From positions 1 through 35,851 of the forward strand of contig JAHHHH010000077.1 of NCBI GenBank assembly GCA_019359415.1: DNA of 35,851 bases, given 5' to 3'. Positions 24,148 to 32,123 of this stretch are shown piece after piece. The translations under genes and the position numbers were made by a program. Position 1 is the first letter of the stretch; every line of letters begins with the position of its first letter. The stretch comes from Iphinoe sp. HA4291-MV1. Its GTDB lineage: Bacteria > Cyanobacteriota > Cyanobacteriia > Cyanobacteriales > Nostocaceae. The notes beneath the pieces are model-generated. The model was not told the origin of the DNA, ran no database searches, and worked only from the letters and a program-made list of their open reading frames with translations.

Positions 24148-25812
24148 ATGCAAACTTTAGATTGCTTAGAAATTACTAAAGCCGACACCATCCGGGTTTC
24201 TGCGCTCCACGCCCTCGCCTACTGTCCCCGCCTTTTCTATCTTGAAGAAGTTGAAGAACTCTACACCCAAGATGCCGCAGTATTTGCCGGACGCAGACTG
24301 CACACCGAACTCGAAAAACAGGAAGACGAGGAATGGGAAGAACTCTTCCTCGAAAGCGAAGAATTAGGGTTACGCGGTCGGCTTGATGCCCTCCGCACCC
24401 GTGATGGGCAAAAAATCCCCTACGAACATAAACGCGGTCGCTGTCACCGAGATGGGAATAATCAACCTCAAGCATGGGAGAGTGACAAGCTGCAAATCCT
24501 CGCTTATGCCTACCTCTTAGAATCAGCATTGGGAATCACGGTTAAAGAAGGTCGCATCCGCTACCATGCTGACAACGTCCTCGTTCACGTACCACTGGAT
24601 AATTCAGGACGTGCGGCTGTTCAAGAAGCAATTCAACAAGCACGAGTACTCAGACAATCTACCCACCGACCACCAGTAACTGACAACGAGCGATTATGCG
24701 CCCGCTGTTCTCTTGCTCCTGTGTGTTTGCCAGAAGAAGCTCGACTCGCCCACGACCGGGAGTGGCAACCAATTCGGCTGTTTCCGGAAGATGACGAACG
24801 GCAAATTATTCACGTTTTGGAACCAGGAACATCTGTTGGCAGAACAGGAGAACAAATCAAAATCGCGCGTCGGAATCAACCTGTGGAAACCGTTCCTGCT
24901 CGTCAGGTAGGGCAACTGGTTTTGCACAGTTTTTCACAAATCTCCACCCAAGCACTGCACTTTTGTGCCGACCAAGAAATCGGGTTACATTTTCTTTCTG
25001 GCGGCGGACGCTACATCGGTAGTTTTGACACCCGACATGGTAGTATTCAACGCCGAATTCGTCAATATGCTGCTCTTAGCAATCCTGATACTTGTTTGGA
25101 GTTAGCGCGTAAATTGGTGACCTGTCGGGGTCAAGGACAGCGGAAGTTTTTGATGCGGGGAACTAGAGGCAAAGCTGAAGTGCCAGAGACTTTGAACAAA
25201 GCCATTAAACAGATGCAAATCCTCCTTAAAGAAGTTCCCAAAGCACAATCTTTGGCATCTTTGTTAGGACTGGAAGGTAATTTAGCTGGATTGTACTTTA
25301 GTGCCTTGCCTTGTTTAATTTCTCAAGGAGTTGCTAAGGAACTTTGCTTTAATAGTCGCAATCGTCGTCCTCCCAAAGATAGATTTAATGCCTTGTTAGG
25401 CTTTGGCTACGCTTTGCTAATCAAAGATGTGATGAATTCTATCTTAACCGTGGGATTGGAACCAGCTTTAGGATTCTACCACCAACCTCGCTCTCAAGCT
25501 GCACCATTAGCACTGGATTTAATGGAAGTTTTCCGAGTTCCGTTAGTCGATATGCCAATAATGGCATCAATTAATCGTGCTCAGTGGGATGTGCAAGCTG
25601 ATTTTGATATCCGAGGAGAACAAGTCTGGTTGAGCGAAGCTGGTAAGCGCAAGTTTGTTGATTTGTATGAACGGCGCAAACAAGAAAGTTGGAAACACCC
25701 TGTTACTGGTTATTCCTTAACTTATCGCCGCCTGCTGGAATTGGAAGTTCGGCTTTTAGAAAAAGAGTGGTCTGGTGAAGGTGGTTTGTTTGCTCAATTG
25801 ATATTGCGGTGA
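24148..25812 (+). CDS. cas4-cas1: Cas4-Cas1 fusion, spacer-acquisition nuclease/integrase
   Basis: This 554-aa fusion contains Cas4 (about 1-200) and Cas1 (about 215-554). Cas4 keeps C26 (AYCPRLFYL), H52, D80 (RGRLDAL), E93-x-K95 (PYEHKRG), Q116 (QILAYAY) and C184, C187, C193 for an Fe-S cluster. Cas1 keeps E376 (LLGLEGNLAG), H445 (GFYHQPRS), D457 and E460, the metal-binding residues of the integrase. Cas4 trims prespacers and selects the PAM; Cas1 with Cas2 inserts them. Such fusions occur in MYXAN type I-B and some I-G systems; the neighbouring genes decide for I-B. ATG 24148 follows a short repeat-rich gap, so it may have its own promoter. Confidence 0.92.
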   Translation: MQTLDCLEITKADTIRVSALHALAYCPRLFYLEEVEELYTQDAAVFAGRRLHTELEKQEDEEWEELFLESEELGLRGRLDALRTRDGQKIPYEHKRGRCHRDGNNQPQAWESDKLQILAYAYLLESALGITVKEGRIRYHADNVLVHVPLDNSGRAAVQEAIQQARVLRQSTHRPPVTDNERLCARCSLAPVCLPEEARLAHDREWQPIRLFPEDDERQIIHVLEPGTSVGRTGEQIKIARRNQPVETVPARQVGQLVLHSFSQISTQALHFCADQEIGLHFLSGGGRYIGSFDTRHGSIQRRIRQYAALSNPDTCLELARKLVTCRGQGQRKFLMRGTRGKAEVPETLNKAIKQMQILLKEVPKAQSLASLLGLEGNLAGLYFSALPCLISQGVAKELCFNSRNRRPPKDRFNALLGFGYALLIKDVMNSILTVGLEPALGFYHQPRSQAAPLALDLMEVFRVPLVDMPIMASINRAQWDVQADFDIRGEQVWLSEAGKRKFVDLYERRKQESWKHPVTGYSLTYRRLLELEVRLLEKEWSGEGGLFAQLILR

Positions 25813-25821
25813 GGTGTGGCG

Positions 25822-26115
25822 ATGGCTTCAGCTCAAAACTGCTACTTGATTTGCTACGACATTCGTGACAACAAGCGCTGGCGCAAGGCTTACAAGTTGT
25901 TGTCAGGATACGGCGAAAGAATTCAATACTCGATATTTCGCTGTTGGCTAAACCAGCGCACACGCGAAAAATTGCGCTGGGAACTGGAGAAGATACTTGC
26001 TGCTGAGGATAGTATTCTTTTGCTTCGTTTGAGTAACCGTTGCTTGGAAGATATCCACAAGTACAATCGACCAGGTGCATGGCGTCCAACAGAGGAACCA
26101 TATCGAATTGTTTGA
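25822..26115 (+). CDS. cas2: spacer-acquisition protein Cas2
   Basis: The 97-aa protein has the Cas2 fold signature: LICYDIRDNKRWRKAYKLL, then YGERIQYSIFRC, with Asp at the end of strand 1. Its C-terminus is typical (RLSNRC...). ATG 25822 is preferred; a GTG two codons earlier (25816) is the alternative. It follows cas4-cas1 by 9 bp and ends 248 bp before the first repeat. Confidence 0.93.
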   Translation: MASAQNCYLICYDIRDNKRWRKAYKLLSGYGERIQYSIFRCWLNQRTREKLRWELEKILAAEDSILLLRLSNRCLEDIHKYNRPGAWRPTEEPYRIV

Positions 26116-26363
26116 CGCAAGCATCTTTTAGTGTGAAGTCAAATAAAAGCGAATCAAAGCGCAAAAGCTTGACTATAATTAGCGTTAGAGAGTTTTACAC
26201 TTACTCAAGGTGCTTGCAATTTTCCAAATACCTATGAGAAGCCAAAATTGGCTCTATGGCTGTCTCCATTTGGTTGAAGTTGAGAGTTATTATTATCGCC
26301 TTTTAAAGGGTAGTTGTAGAATTGCTCCAGAACTTTGATTGGACAAGGCTTTCAGGACTCGCT
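26116..26363 (+). promoter_or_regulatory. CRISPR leader
   Basis: This 248-bp AT-rich stretch between cas2 and the first repeat fits the leader. The repeats nearest to it are identical, and variant repeats lie at the far end, which fixes the array orientation as plus strand. A promoter within it is expected but no box pair stands out. Confidence 0.7.
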
Positions 26364-27550
26364 ATGAGCTAACCTTTGATGCCGCGAGGCGTTGAGCACA
26401 ATTAGAAGCTAAAGCTTTCTATGTTCCTCCAAATATGAGCTAACCTTTGATGCCGCGAGGCGTTGAGCACACTCTCTTGTGTTAGTTGGAAATCAGAAGA
26501 TAAATATGAGCTAACCTTTGATGCCGCGAGGCGTTGAGCACACCTTGAATCAAGTCTGCCTGCCATTGTATCTTTAATGAGCTAACCTTTGATGCCGCGA
26601 GGCGTTGAGCACTCGACATAGTAGTTCGATTCTTGGCGAGATTGTAAAGATGAGCTAACCTTTGATGCCGCGAGGCGTTGAGCACTCTCTCGGCATTAGA
26701 GTTGCACAGCATACAAGAGCGGATGAGCTAACCTTTGATGCCGCGAGGCGTTGAGCACAAGAAAAGAGCGAGGAAACAGACGCTGAGGTGAAGCATGAGC
26801 TAACCTTTGATGCCGCGAGGCGTTGAGCACGCAATGCGTCATAAAAAAAGGTTAAAAGGTAACAAATGAGCTAACCTTTGATGCCGCGAGGCGTTGAGCA
26901 CTTGGTAACAATAAATATTTAAATCCGGTTTCTGTAAATGAGCTAACCTTTGATGCCGCGAGGCGTTGAGCACGTTGCAAATCTTGTAGATTTTTTGAGG
27001 AAAATGTTATGAGCTAACCTTTGATGCCGCGAGGCGTTGAGCACTTATACGAAATAGAAAAAACCAAACAGATTTGTAGAAAATGAGCTAACCTTTGATG
27101 CCGCGAGGCGTTGAGCACTTACCACCAAATACTGGGTCAGCACATTTAATACGTATGAGCTAACCTTTGATGCCGCGAGGCGTTGAGCACGAACTATTCG
27201 ACATAGAACACTATACCGCCCCTTCTTATGAGCTAACCTTTGATGCCGCGAGGCGTTGAGCACGTTACAGTCTGGTTTATCCCATTAAATTGGGAATCAT
27301 GAGCTAACCTTTGATGTCGTAAGGCGTTGAGCACAGGTGAATTGAAGAAGTCACCCTCGGCATTTGGGAAATGAGCTAACCTTTGATGTCGCAAGGCGTT
27401 GAGCACCGCTAATTATTTACGACTTCTTCAGGCTTATAACTACATGAGCTAACCTTTGATGTCGCAAGGCGTTGAGCACGACAAGCGGTACATAAAAGAA
27501 CCCAAGCTAGCGGCGTGAGCTAACCTTTGATGCCGTAAGGCGTTGAGCAC
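26364..27550 (+). CRISPR. CRISPR array, 17 repeats of 36 bp and 16 spacers
   Basis: The repeat begins ATGAGCTAACCTTTGATGCC and ends GAGGCGTTGAGCAC. Spacers are 35-38 bp. Repeats 1-13 are identical, while 14-17 (27299-27550) vary: GTCGTAAGG, GTCGCAAGG (twice), and the last GTGAGC...GCCGTAAGG. All variants keep a GCC/GTC...GGC stem with GNRA-type loops (GCGA, GTAA, GCAA). Cas6 cleavage after the stem would leave the 8-base handle TTGAGCAC. I see no spacer matching another part of the window. Confidence 0.97.
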
Positions 27551-27621
27551 AGATGAAAATCGGTTGTGTTGCAAAAATAGGGAGAAGTGGTAAAGTAGTC
27601 GGCTCCAAAGCAAAGATACTT

Positions 27622-28545
27622 TCAGTCAGACTCAGCAATAAGAGCTTCCAACTCTGCCAACAAAGATTCTAGCTTCTCCCGCTTCTGTGGATTTTCCCAC
27701 ACCGAGGACTTCTGAGCCTTCTTGTAAGTAGCTGACAGACGGCTTTGCAGTGTTGGGAGTTCTGTTGCTGGTTGTTTCCTTTTTACCTGTTCTTTAATTT
27801 GCGACAGAGACAAAGGTAGTTCAATGGCAGCTTCTAAGAGTTCAGTCCTGTCTTCTGCTGATTCCAGCTTGGCTATTTCCTTAGCTTTGGTGTACTCAAT
27901 ACGTCCAGCACGCAAAGCTTCAAGGATATCAGTTGGCAATTTTAACAGCGGCAGTCGTGTGCGGACAAATGATTGCCAGTTCATCCGCCCCAATTCAGCA
28001 AACACTTTTTCTACTGTTGATGCCTCAGAATTACCCGAAACGTTTCGGGTAATTTTCCCTTTCGCTGAATTTTCCATTTTGTAAAGTAAGGAGGACACTT
28101 CTGCTGCCTCACATCCCAATCGCAGTGCCAAAAGTTGCAATATTCCTTCAGTTTCTTCTACTGGGTTTAAGTCCTCCCTTTGCAGATTTTCAACCAGGGC
28201 ATACTGTACCGCCTGCTCATCAGACATCTCGCGCACTGTTACAGGCACCTCAGTTAAACCCGCTGATTGTGCTGCCTTATATCTCCGCTCTCCTGCAACT
28301 AACGAATACTTGTCCCCCACAAGTCTGACCAAAAGAGGTTGGAGAATGCCATTTTGCTTTACCGACTCCACCAAAGATTGCATAGCTTGGGGGTCAAAAT
28401 AACGCCGAGGTTGAGTAGAAGGGAGGACAATCTTATCTAGTGGCACAGTATCAGGAGCCGTCTGCTCATCTTCTTTAAACAGAGCGACGTTTTTGAGCTT
28501 GCTTCTATCAGCAGGTGGTTGTTGGCTAACTCGTCTGGGACTCAT
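27622..28545 (-). CDS. parB: plasmid partition protein ParB
   Basis: The 307-aa ParB binds parS and spreads to form the partition complex. It shows the N-terminal VPLDKIVLPSTQPRRYFDPQ arginine-patch segment, box I GERRYKA (near residue 86) and box II ENLQREDLNPVEETEG (about 117-133), then a DNA-binding helical region. The stretch ITRNVSGNS near residue 170 is a variable linker encoded by a perfect 26-bp palindrome. ATG 28545 directly abuts the parA stop, with GGAGG upstream. Confidence 0.93.
   Translation of the reverse strand: MSPRRVSQQPPADRSKLKNVALFKEDEQTAPDTVPLDKIVLPSTQPRRYFDPQAMQSLVESVKQNGILQPLLVRLVGDKYSLVAGERRYKAAQSAGLTEVPVTVREMSDEQAVQYALVENLQREDLNPVEETEGILQLLALRLGCEAAEVSSLLYKMENSAKGKITRNVSGNSEASTVEKVFAELGRMNWQSFVRTRLPLLKLPTDILEALRAGRIEYTKAKEIAKLESAEDRTELLEAAIELPLSLSQIKEQVKRKQPATELPTLQSRLSATYKKAQKSSVWENPQKREKLESLLAELEALIAESD
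28029..28054. promoter_or_regulatory. candidate parS: 26-bp perfect palindrome inside parB
   Basis: AATTACCCGAAAC followed by its exact inverse complement gives 26 bp without a mismatch. It resembles in style, not in sequence, the canonical parS palindrome that centres on a CG step with GAAAC/GTTTC arms. It falls inside the coding sequence of parB. Confidence 0.6.
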
Positions 28546-29307
28546 TTATATTTCCTCCATCGCTTGTGCTATCTCGTCAAAGATGCGGAGAATAGCTAGA
28601 TTCTTATTAGGGCATAATGCTAAAGGTTTACCGTACTCGGCAGCTTCAGCCACTGTTGTAGCGCGAGGCAACGGGGTAAATATTTTTCCTATGGGAGACA
28701 GTTGCTCGCGTATTGATTCTAGAGTTCTTTGGTCTAGAGAATTATTAGCAGAGTACATCGTTGGGAAAAAACCTGCTATTTTGAGAGAGCGGTTGAGCTT
28801 GCGTTGCACTCGTGCTACCGTCTTAAGCAACGAGTCTGTTCCCTTCAACGCCTTGAACTGACACTGGATGGGAACTAGCACATGAGTAGAAGCAACCAGA
28901 CTAATTTGGCTAAGAATACCTAAACTGGGTGGACAGTCAATCAAAATAAAATCGTAATTATCTAATAGGGGAGTTAGCACTTCTTTCAGTCGAAATTCTC
29001 TTAGTTCAGCAAATATAAGTTCTTGTTCGGCGTTGGCTAGCAAAATGTTAGCTGGAACCAAGTCCATACCGTGTACATCCCGGTGTATTGGCACGGGTTC
29101 ATCTGATGATGATACTAAGGCATCGTAAACAGTTTTTTCTAAATCAGCAGGTTCCAACCCCATGAACGTCGTTAAGGAGGCTTGAGGGTCAATGTCTACC
29201 AAGAGAACACGGTGATGACGCACAGATAAATGATAGCCAAGGTTTTGGGCGGTTGTCGTCTTGGCGACACCCCCTGCCTGATTGAAAAGTGAGATTACCT
29301 TGGTCAT
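28546..29307 (-). CDS. parA: plasmid partition ATPase ParA
   Basis: The 253-aa ParA drives plasmid segregation together with ParB. The deviant Walker A is NQAGGVAKTTTA (residues 9-20), with A15 in the position usually held by G. Motif A' is DIDPQAS (near residue 38) and Walker B is FILIDCPPS (about 117-125). Having no N-terminal HTH, it is a type Ib/soj-like form. It is transcribed first, immediately followed by parB. The ATPase of the mob operon (12488-13276) is a distant paralogue with a different job. Confidence 0.93.
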   Translation of the reverse strand: MTKVISLFNQAGGVAKTTTAQNLGYHLSVRHHRVLLVDIDPQASLTTFMGLEPADLEKTVYDALVSSSDEPVPIHRDVHGMDLVPANILLANAEQELIFAELREFRLKEVLTPLLDNYDFILIDCPPSLGILSQISLVASTHVLVPIQCQFKALKGTDSLLKTVARVQRKLNRSLKIAGFFPTMYSANNSLDQRTLESIREQLSPIGKIFTPLPRATTVAEAAEYGKPLALCPNKNLAILRIFDEIAQAMEEI

Positions 29308-29480
29308 CTATATCATTGTCATTCTGCATTTAGTATAATTGCCAGGATAACCTAAAAAGTCATATCAAAGATTTTTGAAGAAGAATCTCCGCTCGATTCG
29401 CTCCGCCTCCGGTCAGAAGTCAGATGAAATAAAATTGATAAAGCAATTTCCGGCTTAACTATTGTGTAAACACAGGGGGA

Positions 29481-29510
29481 ACAATGACCATGCTGTGTAT
29501 AGGTCATTGT
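29481..29510. promoter_or_regulatory. 9-bp perfect inverted repeat
   Basis: ACAATGACC (29481-29489) and GGTCATTGT (29502-29510) are exact inverse complements with a 12-bp centre. The site overlaps the start codon of the 49-aa ORF and lies 174 bp upstream of parA. It may be an operator or an accessory partition site. Confidence 0.4.
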
Positions 29511-29633
29511 AGTTTGGCTGTAGATAAATTAATCGAGGAGCTTCCAAGCCTGCCCATTTCTTTACGTGTAAGACCCCGTGACTTTGAGCGAATGCGACAA
29601 GTACGAGAATTTCCTTTGGAAAATTGGGTATAA
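29484..29633 (+). CDS. small hypothetical protein, 49 aa
   Basis: The frame starts at ATG 29484 with a GGGGGA sequence 3 bases upstream and encodes 49 residues. The C-terminal half (RVRPRDFERMRQVREFPLEN) is rich in Arg and looks like a conserved tail of a larger protein, so this may be a remnant or a small real protein. It is divergent from parA. The family is not recognised. Confidence 0.4.
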   Translation: MTMLCIGHCSLAVDKLIEELPSLPISLRVRPRDFERMRQVREFPLENWV

Positions 29634-29698
29634 AACGGATTTAAACTAATTTAATATCTCAATTATGAGCTATCACGAAAGCAGCCCATCCACCTCAA

Positions 29699-30667
29699 TC
29701 AAACCAAATCCGCAAGAACGTTGCTGACTTTCAACTGATGCTGCTGCCGATTATCATCATAAATCATCAGCGTCTCCAACTTGCTGTGCCGACTGAGTTT
29801 CTGTACTTCTCGCACACTCTGCCCCGCATCCAACGCAGCTGTAATCGAACTATGCCTTATGCGGTGCGGACTTAACGGCTTAGTAATATTTGCCTTTTTC
29901 GCCCTAGTTCTCACCATCTTCGCAATCCCAGCATCTGTCAAAGGATGCCCCGGCGTATTCAAATCCAACGCCACAAACAAAGCATCTTTAGTTGACGCCA
30001 ACCCCCGAAACGCCAACCAATAACAAATCGCATCCCTAGTCTTCGGAGTCAAATCAAGCTTTTCCTTCTGACTACCGCGTCCCTTCCCTAACACCAACAA
30101 CTTGCTATTTTGACGGTCAAAATCCCCCATAGTCAACGCCGCAATCTCCCCCCGACGCAGAGCATTATCCCAAAGCAAGCGCAGTAGAGCATAATCCCTC
30201 ACCCCCTTCGCCGTAGAGCGATCGCAAGTCAGTAATATCTGCTTAAACTCCTGGGGAGTCACACCACTGGTATCCCGGTACTTCATCACCGTCTCACCTT
30301 TTATGTCTTCCAAGGTATAATTGCACACCCCCAATACCCGACCCTTATGCACCAGCGCCCTCAACGCCGACAGCCGCCGATTCACCGTTGCTTCAGACAA
30401 CCCCTGCTTTATCATCGCTGCTTTATACCGCACCACCCACGACAACGCCTGCGCCTGGGACAATGCCAAAAACCGCACAACGTACTCCGCGCTCGATTCC
30501 ACCCCAAACATAGTTAAGAAAAAATGCTTAATATCCCGGTCATAAGCTTTACGTGTAGATAAACTCCGCTTTTCCTCTAATAGCATCGCCAAAACATCAG
30601 GCGCTTGCCACCAAGAAACCACTTGAGGTAAAGTATTATTAGCTACCTTTAAGATGCGACTGGACAT
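29699..30667 (-). CDS. full-length tyrosine site-specific recombinase (XerC/D-like)
   Basis: The 322-aa recombinase has an N-terminal SAM-like core-binding domain (about 25-110) and the catalytic domain with R171/R172 (ALRRGEIAAL), K near 195 (GKGRG), H268-x-x-R271 (SPHRIRH), H294 (SRHSK) and the nucleophile Tyr303 (MIYDDNR). All active-site residues are present. On plasmids such enzymes resolve multimers or integrate elements. The inverted repeats at 31478-31614 are a possible target, which is inference. It faces the par genes and lies 0.4 kb upstream of a miniature element. Confidence 0.92.
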   Translation of the reverse strand: MSSRILKVANNTLPQVVSWWQAPDVLAMLLEEKRSLSTRKAYDRDIKHFFLTMFGVESSAEYVVRFLALSQAQALSWVVRYKAAMIKQGLSEATVNRRLSALRALVHKGRVLGVCNYTLEDIKGETVMKYRDTSGVTPQEFKQILLTCDRSTAKGVRDYALLRLLWDNALRRGEIAALTMGDFDRQNSKLLVLGKGRGSQKEKLDLTPKTRDAICYWLAFRGLASTKDALFVALDLNTPGHPLTDAGIAKMVRTRAKKANITKPLSPHRIRHSSITAALDAGQSVREVQKLSRHSKLETLMIYDDNRQQHQLKVSNVLADLV

Positions 30668-31071
30668 AAAAATTAGGTGACGATAATAAGTCTTTCCGTA
30701 ACCTTATACACCAAAAAAGGGGTCAAAACAAGATAAATTTGCTTGCGCTTTTATTATTGTGGTACAAAACGATTGGAGAAGGAGCCAGCCTTATATTGCG
30801 TTAGTCGTAGCGATGGAAATGAGATCTCAGCTCACTACGAGGTATCCCTGATATTTCTAAGCACAAAAATGGCTACGTAAAAAACCATACTGCTTAGTAA
30901 CCGATATTTCCCAGCACCAGAGAACGCGATAGCACTCCTAAGAACGAACGTTTTCGTTCCAGAGCGTTTATTGCGCTCCGGAACGAATCGCTTTTTTGCG
31001 CTGTCTGAGGTTAGACAGTGATTTGATATCACTGCTATCACAGTGCGCTTAGTCGGGCAATCTCCCAAGGA
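30668..31071. other. 404-bp intergenic region with a cluster of hairpins
   Basis: No credible gene is seen (a frame at 30835-31068 has neither ribosome-binding site nor recognisable product). CGTTCCAGAGCG pairs with CGCTCCGGAACG (30955-30985), followed 11 bases later by TTTTTT, so it may be a terminator on the plus strand. Two more hairpins follow: CTGTCT/AGACAG (31001-31018) and CAGTGAT/ATCACTG (31016-31034). Confidence 0.6.
30955..30985 (+). terminator. strong hairpin, possible plus-strand terminator
   Basis: CGTTCC and GAGCG arms pair with CGCTC and GGAACG around a 7-base loop with one A/C mismatch in the stem. A run of six T lies at 30992-30997. The distance to the T-run is larger than in a classic terminator, so the call is tentative. 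Confidence 0.4.
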
Positions 31072-31375
31072 GGGGTAGTGTTACGGAAGCTGCGGCCAAG
31101 GGCAAACTAAACCGTATAGTTTAATTAGCGACAGATAAAAGTTCCGAATTTTATTGAAGAGTCGGAACTTGACTCATGTTCGTGACAATTTGATGCCCCA
31201 AAAGTATCAAATGATAGGTAATTTCGCTAAAAAATTCCGACTCCAATGCAAACCGGAACTTCTCCTGCCGTCAATAGCGATCGCCATCTAGTTCCAATTC
31301 TATTGGCTGAAACGCTTGTATAGCAATAATTACAGATGACTTTGCCCCTGGTCGCAGCTTCCGTAACACTACCCC
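31072..31375. mobile_element. 304-bp miniature element with Tn3-like inverted ends
   Basis: The ends GGGGTAGTGTTACGGAAGC (31072-) and its inverse complement (ending at 31375) match over about 34 bp with three to four differences. They are related to those of the 16454-17132 element. The interior holds further small inverted repeats (AAGTTCCGA 31139-31147 with TCGGAACTT 31162-31170) and no gene. No 5-bp target duplication is evident. It is TIME/MITE-like and non-autonomous. Confidence 0.75.
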
Positions 31376-31477
31376 CAGCTCTGTTCCCCGCGACGCCTTA
31401 TTAAAACGAGTACCCGACGGAGCCGACAGATCAACGAAACACTTGTGTGGCAGAATTTTAGGGTTGGGCAAACCCTC

Positions 31478-31614
31478 GACAAAAATGGACAACCCTTGTA
31501 TTTTGGCGGCCTCCAGTCAACTCGTTTTACCCAAGAACTTGGGTATGGCCGCCAAAATACACCCAGATCTTGAGTTTTACGAGTAGACATTGTGTAGGGT
31601 TGTCCATTTTTGTC
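31478..31614. repeat. nested inverted repeats, 137 bp
   Basis: The outer arms GACAAAAATGGACAACCCT (31478-31496) and AGGGTTGTCCATTTTTGTC (31596-31614) are exact inverses. The inner arms TGTATTTTGGCGGCC (31497-31511) and GGCCGCCAAAATACA (31547-31561) are also exact. The right side has 34 extra bases between outer and inner arm. A central CCCAAG-AA-CTTGGG palindrome lies between. It could be a recombinase site, an origin structure or a decayed miniature transposon. Confidence 0.75.
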
Positions 31615-31656
31615 TATGGAAAATGAAGCGGAACAATGCGTCAAAGAAATATTTCT

Positions 31657-32013
31657 CTAACCGGAGTTTATGTGGTTTTGGATCAAATCTAGCATCGGAT
31701 TTCTAGGCGGATGCTCATGGAACTTTTGAGCGAGTAGCGAGCGCTCTCGCTCTGTGAGGTCACCCCCCTTGGTCAAATGCCAGTAGAATTGTTGCACAAC
31801 TTCATCAAAGTTGCTGCACCGTTTACACAGTTCCCTGTCTTGCCAGCGCTGCTCAAGCCGTCTCGCCACGTCGTAGAATTTGTCAATCTGCTTTTGCGTT
31901 AGCTGCTTGCCACTTTCTTGCTGGGCTTCTAGTGAAGTTAGGAAGTTTTCTTCCCATTCAGACGCTAGGTGGCGCGTTGGTACAACTGCACGCCAGTTCA
32001 AATCTGTTTCCAT
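31657..32013 (-). CDS. hypothetical protein, 118 aa, end of replication operon
   Basis: This small, helical, charged protein (METDLNWRAVVPTRHLASEW...) contains a short Cys pair (ELCKRCSNFDE) in the middle. No membrane segment or known domain is seen. The ATG at 32013 has no clear ribosome-binding site. It lies 110 bp downstream of dnaB and on the same strand. Function is unknown. Confidence 0.6.
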   Translation of the reverse strand: METDLNWRAVVPTRHLASEWEENFLTSLEAQQESGKQLTQKQIDKFYDVARRLEQRWQDRELCKRCSNFDEVVQQFYWHLTKGGDLTERERSLLAQKFHEHPPRNPMLDLIQNHINSG

Positions 32014-32123
32014 ACACAGGTTAGTATAGGTAAGTTTGTACTACCTTTTCGGGTATTGCCATTGTCAGTGGCGATTTTTAGCAATCTGGTAAGGACTGCT
32101 GACAATTGGGTTGTACTACTAAC

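Larger units (their letters stand above)
29308..29698. other. 391-bp region upstream of parA
   Basis: This stretch contains the parA promoter side, a 9-bp inverted repeat (29481-29510) and a 49-codon ORF on the plus strand (29484-29633). Near 29388 is a GC-rich patch, TCCGCTCGATTCGCTCCGCC. No RNA gene is recognised. Confidence 0.5.

Noticed and set aside
24148-25812. Type I-G or V-B assignment because of the Cas4-Cas1 fusion
   Set aside because: The cas6-cas3-cas8-cas7-cas5 order, DevR/DevS-type subunits and absence of Cas12 fit the MYXAN form of type I-B.
17610-26115. CRISPR-associated transposon (Tn7-like) based on type I-B cas genes in a cyanobacterium
   Set aside because: cas3, cas4-cas1 and cas2 are present and intact, and no tnsB, tnsC or tniQ-like gene occurs in the window.
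26482-27263. Minus-strand ORFs across the CRISPR array
   Set aside because: Their proteins repeat VLNASRHQRLAH, which is the CRISPR repeat read in antisense; they are not genes.
26364-27550. Self-targeting spacers
   Set aside because: Reading the 16 spacers against the window by eye showed no long match; a computed search on the host chromosome would still be needed.
30835-31068. 77-aa minus-strand ORF
   Set aside because: It lies on a cluster of hairpins, has no ribosome-binding site and no recognisable domain.
31271-31644. 73- and 91-aa minus-strand ORFs
   Set aside because: They run through the end of the miniature element and the nested inverted repeats; the coding appearance follows from these repeats.
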